Shown here one piece after another: positions 46,557-59,449 of a DNA stretch of 64,000 nucleotides; position 1 is the first letter of the stretch, and every line of letters starts with the position of its first letter. The notes under the pieces were generated by a model, which was given only the letters and a program-made list of their open reading frames with translations, ran no database searches and was not told where the DNA came from. The stretch spans positions 62,001-126,000 of the forward strand of contig MU839128.1 in assembly GCA_030685235.1 (NCBI GenBank), written 5' to 3'. Origin of the DNA: Copromyces sp. CBS 386.78 (taxonomy: Eukaryota; Ascomycota; Sordariomycetes; Sordariales; Sordariaceae). The translations under genes and the position numbers were made by a program.

Positions 46557-46792
46557 CGAGGCACTATTAGGGGTAGGGTAAGATATGCGTTATTGTGCGA
46601 AGGAAAGGAAGAGAGGATATATACGGAGGACTAGCTATATAGGCGAAAGCCCTAGAAAGCCAGTCCGTACGCGCACATAACCCTACACGTAACTATACCA
46701 TAACTCTAAGCATAGCACATCTAAAAGTTAATATAAAGTAAACATATTACAAGCTAATCCTATAATACTATCCCCCCTCAAAAGAAACTCTA
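46557..46792 (-). mobile_element. TE-B part 1: 3' LTR and first internal bases (minus strand)
   Basis: 46,557-46,767 (211 bp) resembles the TE-D LTR in start (TATCAT...GGGGTAGGG), in the purine-rich block GAAGGAAAGGAAGAGAGG and in its end AATCCTATAATA. The following 46,768-46,792 (CTATCCCCCCTC...) is the polypurine tract on the minus strand, as at the same place in TE-D. The element is therefore a minus-strand LTR retrotransposon whose 3' end faces left. It is interrupted after 46,792 by TE-C. Its own left target duplication would be AGATT (46,552-46,556); the partner lies outside the window. Confidence 0.7.
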
Positions 46793-47101
46793 TATCATAG
46801 GGTTAGCCTTGTAATAGTTTAGAAGCATACGGTTAGCAGCTATCGGAGCCAGGGATTAGGCTATGGCTCCGAGCACAGCATGAGGCTATTACGGCTTTTA
46901 TAGAAGGCTACGATAGCTTCATTATCGCTATTACTGTATAGGTTGTACTAGTTCTATAGTACTTATAAGATTGCTATAGAGCTAACCTCCTAAATTAGCT
47001 TCTATAAAGACTAGTTTGGAATTGTACCCTTAAACCTTTCTTCTTACTCCTTCGTATAATTACGTATATTTTTACCTACTTTATATTTTTATACTATAAT
47101 A
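46793..47101 (+). repeat. TE-C 5' LTR
   Basis: 309 bp, aligned end to end with the 3' LTR. It starts TATCATAGGGTTAGCC (3' copy: TATTATAGGGTTAGCC) and ends ACTATAATA (3' copy: ACCGTAATA). Preceded by the target duplication CTCTA. Confidence 0.92.
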
Positions 47102-47879
47102 GTTAATTATACTTTTAAACTATTACGTTTATACGTATATTTCTTTTCGACCTTTAAAGTTATATAGCGAAAAATTGCGTAGTCTAGAACTATATCGGGA
47201 TCGCTTCGTGGGAGTCGCGGACCCTGGTGTGTAGAGTCGCTTTATTAAGCCGTAGATTCGTTAGGATTAGACCTTAAAAGCAATAATTTAATTATTATAA
47301 TTACGCCTTTATATTGTAGTAGTCCCCTTTAATTACGCTTTTATATTGCAGTAATCTCCCTTATATTATAAATTAATTTCTTTGTAGAAAACGATAATAA
47401 TTATAATTATTATTTTAATAATAATAATAATAGCGGTAACGATATTTCGCTACCGGATTATATTATTTTAAACCTTTAGGAAATAGGATAAGGAATTAAT
47501 TTATTAGTAAATAATTCTTTTAATTTATTCAATTTTAAGGAGCTTTTTAACGTTCTTACCGAAGATTTAATTCTTAATATTAAAGTTTATTAAATAATCC
47601 TTCTTTAATTCGTTAATATTATTTATAGTATCCGGGATTTTATGAACGGCCTTACGGAGGATATTTAGCTATATTTAGTTTTTTAAAACTATAAAGTTTT
47701 CGTTAAAACTATTGCCCGATAATTAATTTTTAAATCTATTATTAAACTATTAGGAAGGGCGTTTACGACGGTTATTATAAATTATAATACTATAATAGAA
47801 TAATAAAACGCAATATAATATATAACTATAGCTCTATAATAATAAATTATAATTATATTTATTACAGCCCCCTTTAGTA

Positions 47880-48780
47880 TATTAGAAACTTTTAACGCCC
47901 TTAAAGAAGTTATAATAGCCGTTTCCCAGCCTTTTAAGCGTATTATCGAAAACCCTCCGATTTTTATTAGGGAGGATAAAAATAATACTAAATATTACAA
48001 TACTTTCTAGTTATAGCGGAATTAAATTAGGATTGCGTAGGAGTTCGACCCCCTTTATTTCCTTATAGAATGGGTTAAAATCGTATACGCGATATTCCGG
48101 CTAAGATTAGACTTACGTTCAGTATTAAACAACGGTTTAAAGAAGTTTATAAAATTCTTTAAGGAATTTAGGAAGTAGCTATAAACGACCGGCGAAATTT
48201 TTTTTACGTACTTTATAAACCGATATAATAATATTAATATTAAACTAGATATTAATAGATATTTTATTGATTTTTACTAGGGTAATACTCTTTTCCCGCA
48301 TTTCGAAATCGAATTTATTAAATTTATAGATAAATATAAGTTTAATAATACGATAAAGGTTTATTACCTTTATAATAAATTTAATAAACGGCTTTAAAGC
48401 GCTTTAGTCTCTTAAGATTTCCCCGAGGACGATAATTATATTACGTAGTTAAAGTTCGTAAGGAAAGTTAATTAGAAGTTAGAAAATGCTAATTATTATA
48501 ATAAAGTAATCGCGGGTATTTTTAAGGATTTAAGCTCTTCCTCTAAGAATACTATAATAGTTCTTCCTATTATAACCAATAAATTTGTAAGTTAGGGAAG
48601 AAATTAAATAAATTTTAATTCTATAAATTTTTTTATTATATTCGACCCTAAAATTTTTAAGGAACAAAAGGAGAAGGGCTTCTACTATTATTATAATTAA
48701 TAAAGTTATATCGCCCGCAATTATTTTGGATTTATTAATTAGGGTAATAAATTTCGTATTAACGGTAAATTGGCCGGTAA
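47880..48780 (+). pseudogene. TE-C gag relic
   Basis: Read through stops, the plus strand gives gag-like text (for example ENPPIFIREDKN, EFDPLYFLIEWVKIVYAIF) ending in GFYYYYN..SYIARNYFG at about 48,680-48,740. This matches a CCHC zinc knuckle in which the Cys codons now read Tyr. Boundaries are approximate because no uninterrupted frame survives. Confidence 0.6.
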
Positions 48781-49059
48781 AAAGAAAAAGGGTAGGGGTA
48801 GACGTAATAATAGTAGTACTGGGTAGGAACCTATGGAAGTCTATTTAGTAGGAATTGTTAATATAATTACAACCTTTATAATTAAACTGGCCGCGGGCAG
48901 TAAATATTATAATAAGTTGGAAAATATTTAGCCTTTATACTTAGTTGCGCGTAGAGGCCGAGCTAGGTAGTTATATTATAGAAATAATAGGATCCTTTAA
49001 TGGATTTGGAGGAAGTACAAATTTAATCGTTAGATAATACTATTTTAAATTCAATTTTA

Positions 49060-52000
49060 TTATTTACGTATATAATTACCGGTATATATAAAAACTATTA
49101 TATTTCTTTTATTAATAGCGGATACTTTACGTTTACGTTTATTAATTATTTTTTCGTTATAAAATATAATTTTCCCTACTTCCGCTTTCTTCGTTCTAAG
49201 AAATTTATATTTATAAATAGAAATATTAAGAGTACAATTAGCGAAAGAGTAATAAGAAGGCTACAAATAGGTTACTATAAAGAGGTCGTTACCTTCTTAA
49301 TTTATAACTTTTCTAATAAGTACTTAATTATTTTAGGGTTCCTTTAAATAAAATTCTATAAATTATATATCGACTATAAGAAAAGCAGTATACGTTTTAA
49401 CTATTTGAATTGTAAGGACCGTTATTTATTAATAGGGCTCTTTAATAATTAAATAGAAGTACTTCGAACTCTTTCTAGCCCCGTTTCCGTTATAGCCGCT
49501 CGCGCTTATAAAAAGGCACTTCCTTAAAATAATTCTAAATTCCCTTCCTTTCTTCCTTACGTCCTTAGGGGCTATTTCCGTAAAGAAGCGGCTTAGTACG
49601 AGGAAATCGAGGACTAGTTTATTAGGGCTCCTTAATTTAAGGACGAGGGATTTGAGGAGCGGATTTCTAATTTTCTTACTAAGGTACTATTAACGGTTCT
49701 ATTACGGGCTCTTATTATATACTACGTAAGTACGAAAATATAGGGTATTATAAATATTATTGCCGTTTTAATATTAATTAAGCGGGATATACTATACGAA
49801 TTATATATTAAATTTAATAGGAGACGTATATTAATAAGTATATATTATACTAATATTCGGATAAGTAAGTATATTAAGGACAGTATAAACTTTATTAATA
49901 TTAAGGAGTTTAACGCTGCTACCTTTAATTTTATTTATAAAAAAGACTAATTCTAATTATACGTTACTAATTATATTTAATTAGAAAGGTTAGCCGCCGT
50001 TTTAGAATTCCGGAAAATAGATTTTATATACGAAGTTGCAAAAGATATTATTAAAAGGTAAAGGGAAAAGTATAAAATCGATTTTCTACGTTCCTTCTAC
50101 TCCTTTATTGATAATATAGTCAGTAAGTACGGATCTAAGATAGAAAAAGAGGCGGCGGTAATCGCTAAATTTATTACTTTAATAAGGGATTTGGCTAAAG
50201 ATATACTGCTCTATAAAAAGACTATCTATTACATTTATTTAATAAAAGTAATAGAGGAAGATATTTAAAAATTCTTTAATAAAGTAAATAGGCTTTAGAA
50301 GATTAAGGAAAAAATAAAAAGGATATTAATAGATTATTATTAATTATATATCGACGCTTTTCTTTTTACGTTAGTTAATAAAATACCCCCGTACTATTTA
50401 TACAATTATAAAATCGAATTTAGATTAGGAGAGTAATTACTATACGCTAAATTTAAACTGATATTATTTATCGAAATTACTATTATTAAGAAATAAATTA
50501 ATAAGAATTTTAAAAAGAAATTTATTTATCTTTTTTAATCCGCTACCGTTTTACCTATTCTATTAATATAGAAACCGGGTAGGGGAGTCCGTATTTATAT
50601 TAATTACCGTAATATTAATAACGTTACTTTAAAAATATAGTATTTAATTCTATTAATTAAAGAAACCTTTAACGCTATTTATAAAGTAAAGATTTTTATT
50701 AAGTTCGATATTATTAGTATATTTAATAAGATACGGGTAAAGGAGGGCTACGAATAATTTATTATATTTATTACCCGCTTTAGGCTTTTTAAATCCTTAA
50801 TATGCCTATTTAATTTATAAGGGGTATTAAGGACGTTTTAGAATTATATTAACGACGTCTTATATAATATCTTCGATATATACGCTATTACTTACTTTAA
50901 TAATATCCTTATTTATTCGGAGAACGAAGAAGATTACGTAGAGTATATTAGTAAGTTCCTACGGAAGATAATAAATATAAGCTTATAAATCGATATCGAT
51001 AAATACAACTTCTATATAAAATAAATTAAATATTTGGAATTTATTATTACCTTTAAAAGTATTAAAATAGATTTAAAAAAGGTAATAATAATTATTTTAT
51101 AAGAGGCTTTAAATATTAAGAGGGCGCTATAACGCTTCTTAAGATTCGTTAATTTTTATCGGCAATTTATTAAATATTTTTTTATCCTAGCGGAATTATT
51201 ATACGAATTAATAAAGAAGACCGTTAAAGATTAAAAATAGGAAGATTAATATTAATACTCTTTCGACGTACTTAAACGAATTTTTATTAGCGGACTAATA
51301 TTACGTATTTACAATTAATTTAAATAGATAATCGTAGAGACAAATACCTTAAATTAAGTTTACGGTAATACTCTTTCTTAATATAATAAGGACGGGGTAT
51401 TATAATTAGTAACTTATTTTAATTAACGATATTCGTTAGTAAAATACAATTACAATATTTATAATAAAGAATTATTCGCTATTATTAAGGCGTTAGAAGA
51501 ATAAAAATTAGAATTAAAAGGAATATAATAGCCGTTCGAAGTTTTAATAAACTATAAAGGATTAAAGTCGTTTATAGTTAGTAAATAGTTAATACTACAA
51601 TATATAAAGTAATTATAATTTTTCTCCCGCTTTAATTTTACTATCCGGTACTAATCGGGCTCGCTATAAATCCGCTTTAATACGTTAAGCCGTAAACCGG
51701 AGGATATTCCGAAATACGAAGGCGATAAATACTTTTTAATAAGGAATAAGGTTTTATTAGAGAAGGATATTTTTATTAACGGTTTTTATATTTTAGAAAA
51801 TAAGGAGAATCCGGAAGTTTTCGTTAAAATAATTTGCCTTTACAATTTAAAAACTATAAACGAAATATTAGTAAATAATTTAGTAATAGAGATTTATAAA
51901 AAATTAACCCTTCTTTAAAATATATTCGCTTATTTAACGGACTTAATAAAGATAATGTAGTTAAAGGAGGTTAAAGGGAGCTTTAAAAAACTTTCGTTCG

Positions 52001-53190
52001 CGGAGTACTACACTATATAGGGCCGGATTTATTACCGCAGTTCGGTTCTCTTTAATCCTAAAAACGTTGAAGTTTACTACTAATTAATTTGCCGTACTTA
52101 CAATACGTTAGGAGCGGAGCACTTAAAGAAGGAGAAGATTTATAACTTTCTTTTTTAATTTTTCTTTTAACTAGGGATATACAACGCGGTAAAAACCTAT
52201 TATAAAACTTACTTAACGTATACAAAGACGAAACCGTTATAATACGCGCTATACAGGTTTTTAAAGCCTTTACCAATACTTTTCGCTCTATAGAAGGATA
52301 TTTCTATCAATTACATTATATTATTAACGCCCTACGAACGCTATAAATAAATATTCCGATACATTACAATAATTATTAATAAATTAATAAAAATATAATA
52401 TTTTATCCCTACAATAGGGTTGACCGCAGAAGAATTAGTAGACTATTTTATAAAACGGATTTATAATATTTATAATTTACTTAGTACTATTATATCCAAT
52501 TAAAGTTCCTAATTTATTTCGTAATTTTAGAAAGCGTTATCGACGAAGCTAAAAATTAATTTTACGCCCTCCTCCGCTTTTTACTTAGCTACGAATAAAT
52601 AAACAGAATATATTAACGCGGAAATAGAAAGATATTTGCAAACTTTTATTAATTAGGTATAAAACGATTAAGTCGATTAATTACTAATAGCGGAATTTGC
52701 TACTAATAATTTAATTTTAAAAATAATAGGAATTTTATTATTTTTTGCTAATTACAAATTCTATCCCCGAATAAGAATCGAACCCGCTACGCCGTACCCC
52801 CTAAAAATATTAAAGACTTAATAGAATAAATATTTTAAAATTATTAAAATTACTAATTAATTTAAAACGGTTTTAAATTATATAACGACTAAAATAAAGG
52901 AAGTATAAAAACGGTACGAAGATAACGCTAATAAGAGGAAATCGAACGCCCTATAATATAAAGTCGGGGATAAAGTCTTATTAAATATAAAGAATTTCAA
53001 AACCGGAAAACCGTACGTTAAGTTAACTCCGCTCTAGAAAGGGCTATTCAAAATCCTAAAGGCTAGCAACTATATAGTTACTCTTCGATTCCTAATTAAT
53101 ATAAAATATAATCCTATATTTTACGTTAGTAAAATAAAATTTTAAGAAAAATATACCGAAGGAAATATAAGAGTAAATTAGGGGAGGATT
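49060..53190 (+). pseudogene. TE-C pol relic (protease, RT, RNase H, integrase)
   Basis: Read through stops, the plus strand shows in order: a protease-like FINSG at about 49,107 (Asp of DSG changed to Asn); reverse transcriptase from about 50,580 (RGVRIYINYRNINN), with KFDIISIFNKIRVKEGYE and YFNNILIYSEN at 50,893-50,925 (active-site Asp-Asp changed to Asn-Asn); RNase H (about 51,340-51,720) ending in RFNFTIRY; and an integrase core at about 52,400-52,650 (INFTPSSAFYLATNK, TEYINAEIERYL). Domain order RT-RNase H-integrase places it in Ty3/gypsy. The copy is dead many times over. Ends are approximate. Confidence 0.8.
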
Positions 53191-53659
53191 ATAAAGCGGA
53201 CAGATAATAAGAAAGACTTTATCGAATAGGATTTTAACAATATAAACGGTTATAAATAGAATTTAGAAAATAAACGATAAAAGTACTACGTTTTATAAGT
53301 ACTACTATACGTACTAAATTAGTAAAAATAGGCTAACGTTACAATATGCCCGGAGGCGGTATAGAAGTTCTATAAAAATTATTTAAACGAACCGGCGCTA
53401 TTAAATTAAATTATTATAGAAAAGCGGCGTAAAGTAATAACGGGCCGGTAGTTAGAAGCGGACTAACTACTATTAGCGGAAGTAGAAATAAATTAGCTAG
53501 TATTAATAGGAAATATAAGGTATAGAAGATTGAAGAGGTTGCTACGTAGAGTAGCGGCGGTTATAAAGGCTTTTATAGGGTAAATTAAACGATTAATAAG
53601 TATTTTAATTATTTTATATATTATTAATTAATTATACAGCTTCTTTTAGTCCGGGGTAG

Positions 53660-53968
53660 TATTATAGGGTTAGCCTTATAATAGTTTAGAAGTATGCGGT
53701 TAATAATTATTAGAACTAGGGATTAAACTATAGCTCCGAATATAGTATAAGGCTATTACGGCCTTTATAGAAGGCTACGATAGCCTTATTATCGCTATCG
53801 TTGTACAAGTCGTGCCAGCTTTATAGCACTTATAAGATTGCTATAGAGTTAACCTCCTAGACTAGCCTCTATAAAGACCAGTCTAAGATCGCACCCTTAA
53901 ACCTTTCCTCTTACTCCTTCGTACAATTACGTATATTCTTACCTACCTTGTGCCTTTACACCGTAATA
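53660..53968 (+). repeat. TE-C 3' LTR
   Basis: 309 bp, same length as the 5' LTR. It is somewhat less A/T-converted than the 5' copy (for example GTGCCAGCTTTATAGC where the 5' copy is more A/T). Followed by the second target duplication CTCTA. Confidence 0.92.
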
Positions 53969-53973
53969 CTCTA

Positions 53974-54067
53974 ATAACTTCAAATATATATATATATATA
54001 ATTATAACTATTTCTATTCGTTCAACTCTATCTCCTTTAACATTTTATTGTAATTAATAACCTCTAT
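53974..54067 (-). mobile_element. TE-B part 2: internal fragment between TE-C and TE-D
   Basis: Ninety-four bases lying between the TE-C right target duplication and TE-D. It matches neither neighbour's LTR and fits as the next internal stretch of TE-B after 46,792. It includes a 17-base AT dinucleotide run (53,984-54,000); the equivalent region of TE-D, downstream of its pol end, also has an AT-repeat. Its last five bases, TCTAT, are the TE-D target site. Confidence 0.6.
53984..54000. repeat. AT dinucleotide microsatellite
   Basis: Uninterrupted alternating A/T of 17 bases within the TE-B internal fragment. Confidence 0.9.
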
Positions 54068-54299
54068 TATCACGGGGTAGGACACCGTTGGGGGTAAGGT
54101 TAGATAAACGTAATTGTACGAGGAAGGAAAGCAGGAGGAGGGAGGAGTGCGGTCTAGATATAGGGCAGGCTATACCGTGCCCAGGATCCAAACCGAAGCC
54201 TACTAGTACGTACGTATATACGGTCCTATTAGCCAATAGCCAATAGGCTCGACCATACAGTGCCCAATACTATATACTATTATAAATAATCCTATAATA
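54068..54299 (-). repeat. TE-D 3' LTR
   Basis: 232 bp; its plus-strand left edge reads TATCACGGGGTAGG and its right edge ends CCTATAATA. It is more heavily mutated than the other LTR, particularly in its right third (54,240-54,299). Confidence 0.92.
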
Positions 54300-54720
54300 C
54301 TACCTCCCTACAAAAAAAGCTCACAGAACTTTAAACAATCTATCTAATATATATATATAAAATAATAGAATTTTACTTTAATCCCCGTCTTCTAACTCCT
54401 TAATTCGTAACTTAATACTTATAATCCGTAATTAAATATCGTCGTCACCCTACTAATAGGTCCCAACTTCCAACCGTACTTCTATATTCTTTATCGAGGG
54501 CCGCTTTCTTTACCAAACCTCCGCTAACTTCCTAAATACTTTATAAAAGAACTTATCTATCTTCCTTAAATCCTCCTCGGATAAAGGCTCGAACTCCCGG
54601 CTTACTAATTCGACTATAGCTTCCTATACTTTACGGCCTACTATAATATCCGCTACGGCAATATTAATCTACTCTTTTAAGTCGGTAATACGTTTAGAGC
54701 ATTTCGGAAGCGGGGTTAAG

Positions 54721-54810
54721 GACGCCATATAGCGTATTTAAAGTATAGGCGACGCCGTATAGCGTATTTAGGGTACGGGCAATACTATATAACGTATTTA
54801 AAATATTAGG
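54721..54810 (-). repeat. Three tandem 30-bp units in the TE-D coding region
   Basis: Three adjacent 30-base units (54,721-54,750, 54,751-54,780 and 54,781-54,810), each containing ATA(G/A)CGTATTTA. They keep the reading frame and on the minus strand encode a ten-residue repeat resembling AYTLNTLYGV near the C-terminal end of the polyprotein. Differences between units are mostly transitions. Confidence 0.8.
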
Positions 54811-54899
54811 GCGGCCTTCCGCTTTAAGGTCCGCTCTTAAAATATAGTTTTAATTTCTAACTAATTCTAAATCGCTAATAGGATAGGAATATTTAAATA

Positions 54900-57800
54900 A
54901 TTGCAGTAAAACGCAATAATAAAATCCCTTATTCCCTTAACGTTATCAAAGGGTTCGTCAGTAGGGTTATAATATTTCTATTTTAGAATATAAAATTAAT
55001 AATAATTATTTTTATATTAGAAATAATTTAAGAACTTATTAAACTCCTATTCTACTACCTCTTCGTAATTATCTATCCTAATTATAATTCTACCTTCGTT
55101 AATTCGTACGTCGTTTTAAAGGTCGATTTAATTAGGGAGGCTTTTATAATAAAATTTCACTATCGAAACGTAGAATACTAGCGAATACTTTATATTAATA
55201 AGTAAAATTAATTTAACGTTATAGGATTACGCCTAATTTACTTTAAAAAGGCCTTCCTATTATAAATATAATTTATTATATAATTTACTATTTTTAAAAT
55301 TAATTGTATTAAATATAACGAAATCCCTAATATAATATTTTAGCGCGTCGGACCGATTTTCGTTAATATTAGCCTCGTATTTATTTTATACTTGCTTTAT
55401 AGAAGTACGTATATAGTCCTATATAGCTTCGAAACAAATAAATAGTTTACTAACCTTTAAATACTCTTTCTACTATACCGGCGAAAAACCTTTTAATAGT
55501 ACGACCGTTATTAATTCGATACCTATACGGGGGTAAAAATTATAATTAGTAAAAAAAGGAATTATACCCGTAATTTCGGATATTATATTATTACCTACGA
55601 ATTCCGCTAGTAGTAACTATTATACTTAATTTATTTATACCTAATTAACGAAAATTCGTAAATATTATTCTATTTCTACGTGAATATATTCCGTTTAAAT
55701 ATTTATCTACGGGTAGAAAATAGAATTTAATAATTTCTTAATAGCTAGGCGCTTATAAATAGTAAATTAGAAAAGAGAAATAAATTACAAGCCGCGGTTG
55801 GAAACGACGGTATTAAATAGGCCGTAAAGGGTATAAATATAATCGATAAAGCGGTCCACTAATTCTTCTACTTCTATAATAACGGTCGGGATATAATAAC
55901 GTATCTTTATTAATCGGTTTACAATAATAACAATATATTTAAATTTTTAGCCCAAATATAAACTTTCTAATAATAGAGAAATATAATAAACCGAAATATC
56001 CGTCTATAGTACGTAAGCTATAAATATAAATTTGAAGTAGCTTACCTTAGTTCGTTATAATACCTTCGTTTTCGAATATACTAAGCAACCTTTATAATAA
56101 ACCTTAATAACCTCTACTATACCTAATTAATACTAATACTCGTTTATTTATACTTAAGTTTTATTTTTGCCTAGATAGCCGGCCGTTAGCAATAAATAGG
56201 CGCGGTAAATAAGCAATAAATAAGTAGCGGTATTATTAAAGTCGATAAACACCCTTCCTCTATAGTAGGCCTTGCCTCCCGCCGTAGAATATTCAGCGAA
56301 GGCGACCCTAAACTTCTTTCTAATATAGGGGCGCTATTCGGTATAATTTAAATCCCTTAAGCAATTAACGGCCTCTTATATTAAAATTGACTAATTATAA
56401 TTTTCGTTAATAATATCGTCAATTAATTTATTTAATTTTTTTAAAGTATTTAAGGAAAGAAGGAATACTTCTTTATCGAAATCGAAATCGTCGCTAGTCG
56501 TTATAATCGACAAGAAGAGGCAGCCCTCCTCGAAGCGGGCGGAGTTAATAAACTTATAATTTCTTACTTTTAAATAATAATCGTTTATATTTAGAAATAT
56601 ATCCTCTAGCTTCCTATTAAATATATTAGGGCGGAAGTTCTATAATCTTAATATATAGAAGATCGAGAAATTAAATTATAATAAGAATTGTAACCACCGT
56701 ATATAGCAGGGTATAAACTACTTATTCGTTATAAAAGTCTTTAAATTCTTATAATTTATAATAATATTAAAAGGTTACTAAGCACCCTCCAATTCTAGGC
56801 GCTACTCCTCTAATACCTTAACAATGGCAAAGAATTCTTTATTATAAATATTATAATTATACTCCGCTACCGAATATTATACTAAGAAGTACGCAATTGG
56901 GTAGAATTCGCTATTATTCCCATATTAGGAAAAGGTGCTTCTAAAAGCCTAATTCGAAGTATCGGTCTCGACGACCGTTTTCCTAAACTAATTATAGATC
57001 TATAAGGTTAGTCCGCTAGTAAACGCGGCCTTTAAAGTTTTAAAAGCGGACTATTATATTATAGTTTATACTTATTCTACATTTTTCTTCGTAAGGTCGT
57101 ATAATAGTACCGCTATTATTAAAAAACTTTTAATAAAACGACAATAGAAGTTAATAAATCCTAAGAAATTCTATAGGAATTTCTTTAACGTTAGGGGTTA
57201 CTAATCTATAATAACTTTAACCTTTACTAAATCTATTTCAATGCCGCCGGGTATAATAATTAGTCTAACATATTTAGTTTTCTTAATATAAAACTCGCAC
57301 TTATCAATATTAACCTATAAGCTAGCCTTCTCCAAACGGGTAAAAACATTATCTACGTACTTCTAATACTCCTCCTCGTTATCCGAAAAAATGAGGATAT
57401 TATTTAAATAAACAATTATATAAATATCTAAAATATTATACAAAATATCGTTAACGTAGTTTTAAAATATACCAAATACTCCCTATAGGCTAAATAAATA
57501 GACGAATAATTCAAATAGGCTAAAGCGGGTAATAAATACTATTAGCCATTCGTATCCTTCCACAACGCGAATATAATTAAAAACGGCGATAATATCTAAC
57601 TTAATAAAGATCTTTACTTTATAAATAACGTTAAAAATTTCCTTAATTAAAGGGAACGGGTAGCGGCTTTTAAAAGTAATATTATTAATCCCCCTATAAT
57701 TTACGTAAATTTTAATACCTCCGCCTAACTTTTATACTAATAAGATTTAAGAAGCGGCTTCTAATTACAAAGGACAAATAAACTTATTACGGAAATTTTC

Positions 57801-59350
57801 GTTAATTTACTTTTTAATTATATTTAATTCGTCGGAATTAAACGCCCTGAATTTTATATAAGGCGCCTATTCTCCCGAGCGGAATTCGATTTTAAAATTA
57901 TAAGAGCGGTAGGGGGGTAAGACCGTTACGTTACAAGGTTTAAAAACGTTAAAGTAATTCTAATATTATTTAAAAAATTTCTCCTTAATTTAGGCGTCGA
58001 TTTTAGGCGGCTTATCGGCTTTCTCGTAAAATTTAGCTACGTTTTCTTCTATAATACTAACGGCGAACCTAATAGCTTCGCAATATTCGAAATCTTCGTT
58101 TATATTACCGCTAAAGTAAATGTATTTAGTAATCTTTATTATTCGGATAGTAACCTTAAATCCCTTACCAGCGTAAACATTAATTTATAAATAGTAACGC
58201 TTACCTAGCAATTTCTTATACTTAGCGCCGTTACCGTCCTAAATCTCTTACTCTATCTCTAAGGTAAAATTCGCTAAACCGCTAAGTATTTTATAATTAT
58301 AATTGTACTTATTATATTCAATTCCTATCCCTACCCCTCTATTAACAACGTTTTTATCGTTTCTATATTCTTTAAATTTTAAAGCGCCCCCCTCTACTTC
58401 TTTAGCCCGAACCTCTTCCTCCGCCCTAGCCTCTTCTAAAATCTTATAGAATTCTACGTACGAAGTATAAAATACCTATAAATAATATTTTTCGTATAAT
58501 TAATTGAAATTAGCGGCCGTTATATCTTTAATATTTACGGAGTTAATTAATTTATTCGAAAAATACGTTTTATATACTACAATATAGTAATAGGGGTTAG
58601 ATCTTCGTTAACCGGCTATAATACGGTAAATAGTAGGCTTAATCTACTTAAGAACTTTAATAACAATATCTATAATTAGAACGGGATTTAAAGTAATATC
58701 CGCAACTAAAGCGGGATTAGGGGTAGTATCGTCTTCAACAATATTATAAACGGAGTCTACAATTAAAGTATTAGAACCGACTACTTCGGTTATACTTTGT
58801 ACGGTCTTATAATAATATATATAAATATATTTCCATACCTTAAACGTATATTATAAAGAGGGTAATAAATTTACGAGAAGGCAGCAATTTATATAGTAAT
58901 TAGTAAAAGTAATAGTACTATCTAGCTATAATATTATAAAATTATAAAGCTTAAACTACAATATACCTAAAATAACGGAATAATTGTCGGCTAGGTCGTA
59001 AACTAATATAGCGATCATTTTTATATAGTAACCGATCTACAACTAGACTTTATAATAATAAGTAATAAAATCCTTAAATATACCGTCTACTAAATATAAG
59101 GCCTTTAATTTAAAGAGCTTTAATAGCGGGATAATATAGCGGGTAATAAAATTACAATTAATAAAAGCGAGAACAGAATATCCGCTATTAATTAAAATAA
59201 TATACTTACTACATTAATTACGCAATCTATAGATAATTTAAATAGAGAGGAAGATAGAATTATTATTATAACTATCTAAATTTAAATTCTTAAATTGAAC
59301 TACTTTTAAATCTACTAAATTATCTACCTCCTCTTCTATTATTATAAATA
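54900..59350 (-). pseudogene. TE-D pol relic
   Basis: On the minus strand, read through stops: reverse transcriptase begins near 57,735 with KLGGGIKIYVNYRGINN; the active site at about 57,412-57,379 reads YLNNILIFSDN (YLDD changed to YLNN); RNase H shows the ETDTSN motif near 56,970; integrase text occupies roughly 55.3-56.2 kb. Order and strand agree with the LTR and polypurine evidence. Boundaries approximate; no intact frame remains. Confidence 0.75.
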
Positions 59351-59449
59351 ACGGCCTCTCTAAACGATTTAATAGAGAGGCGGTATATTTCCCGCGCTAT
59401 ACTCCATAAATTAGACGGGAGCGGGAGCGGGGAATATAGCGGGAGCGGC

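Larger units (their letters stand above)
46793..53968 (+). mobile_element. TE-C: complete Ty3/gypsy LTR retrotransposon, RIP-inactivated
   Basis: 7,176-bp element with 309-bp LTRs (46,793-47,101 and 53,660-53,968), each now starting TA and ending TA (TG...CA before RIP), and a perfect 5-bp target duplication CTCTA (46,788-46,792 and 53,969-53,973). A polypurine-like GGGGTAG sits immediately before the 3' LTR. Plus-strand order is gag with a ruined zinc knuckle, protease, reverse transcriptase, RNase H and integrase, so this is the gypsy (Metaviridae) arrangement. Every frame is interrupted by many TAA/TAG stops. LTR differences are mostly C/T and G/A. Confidence 0.92.
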
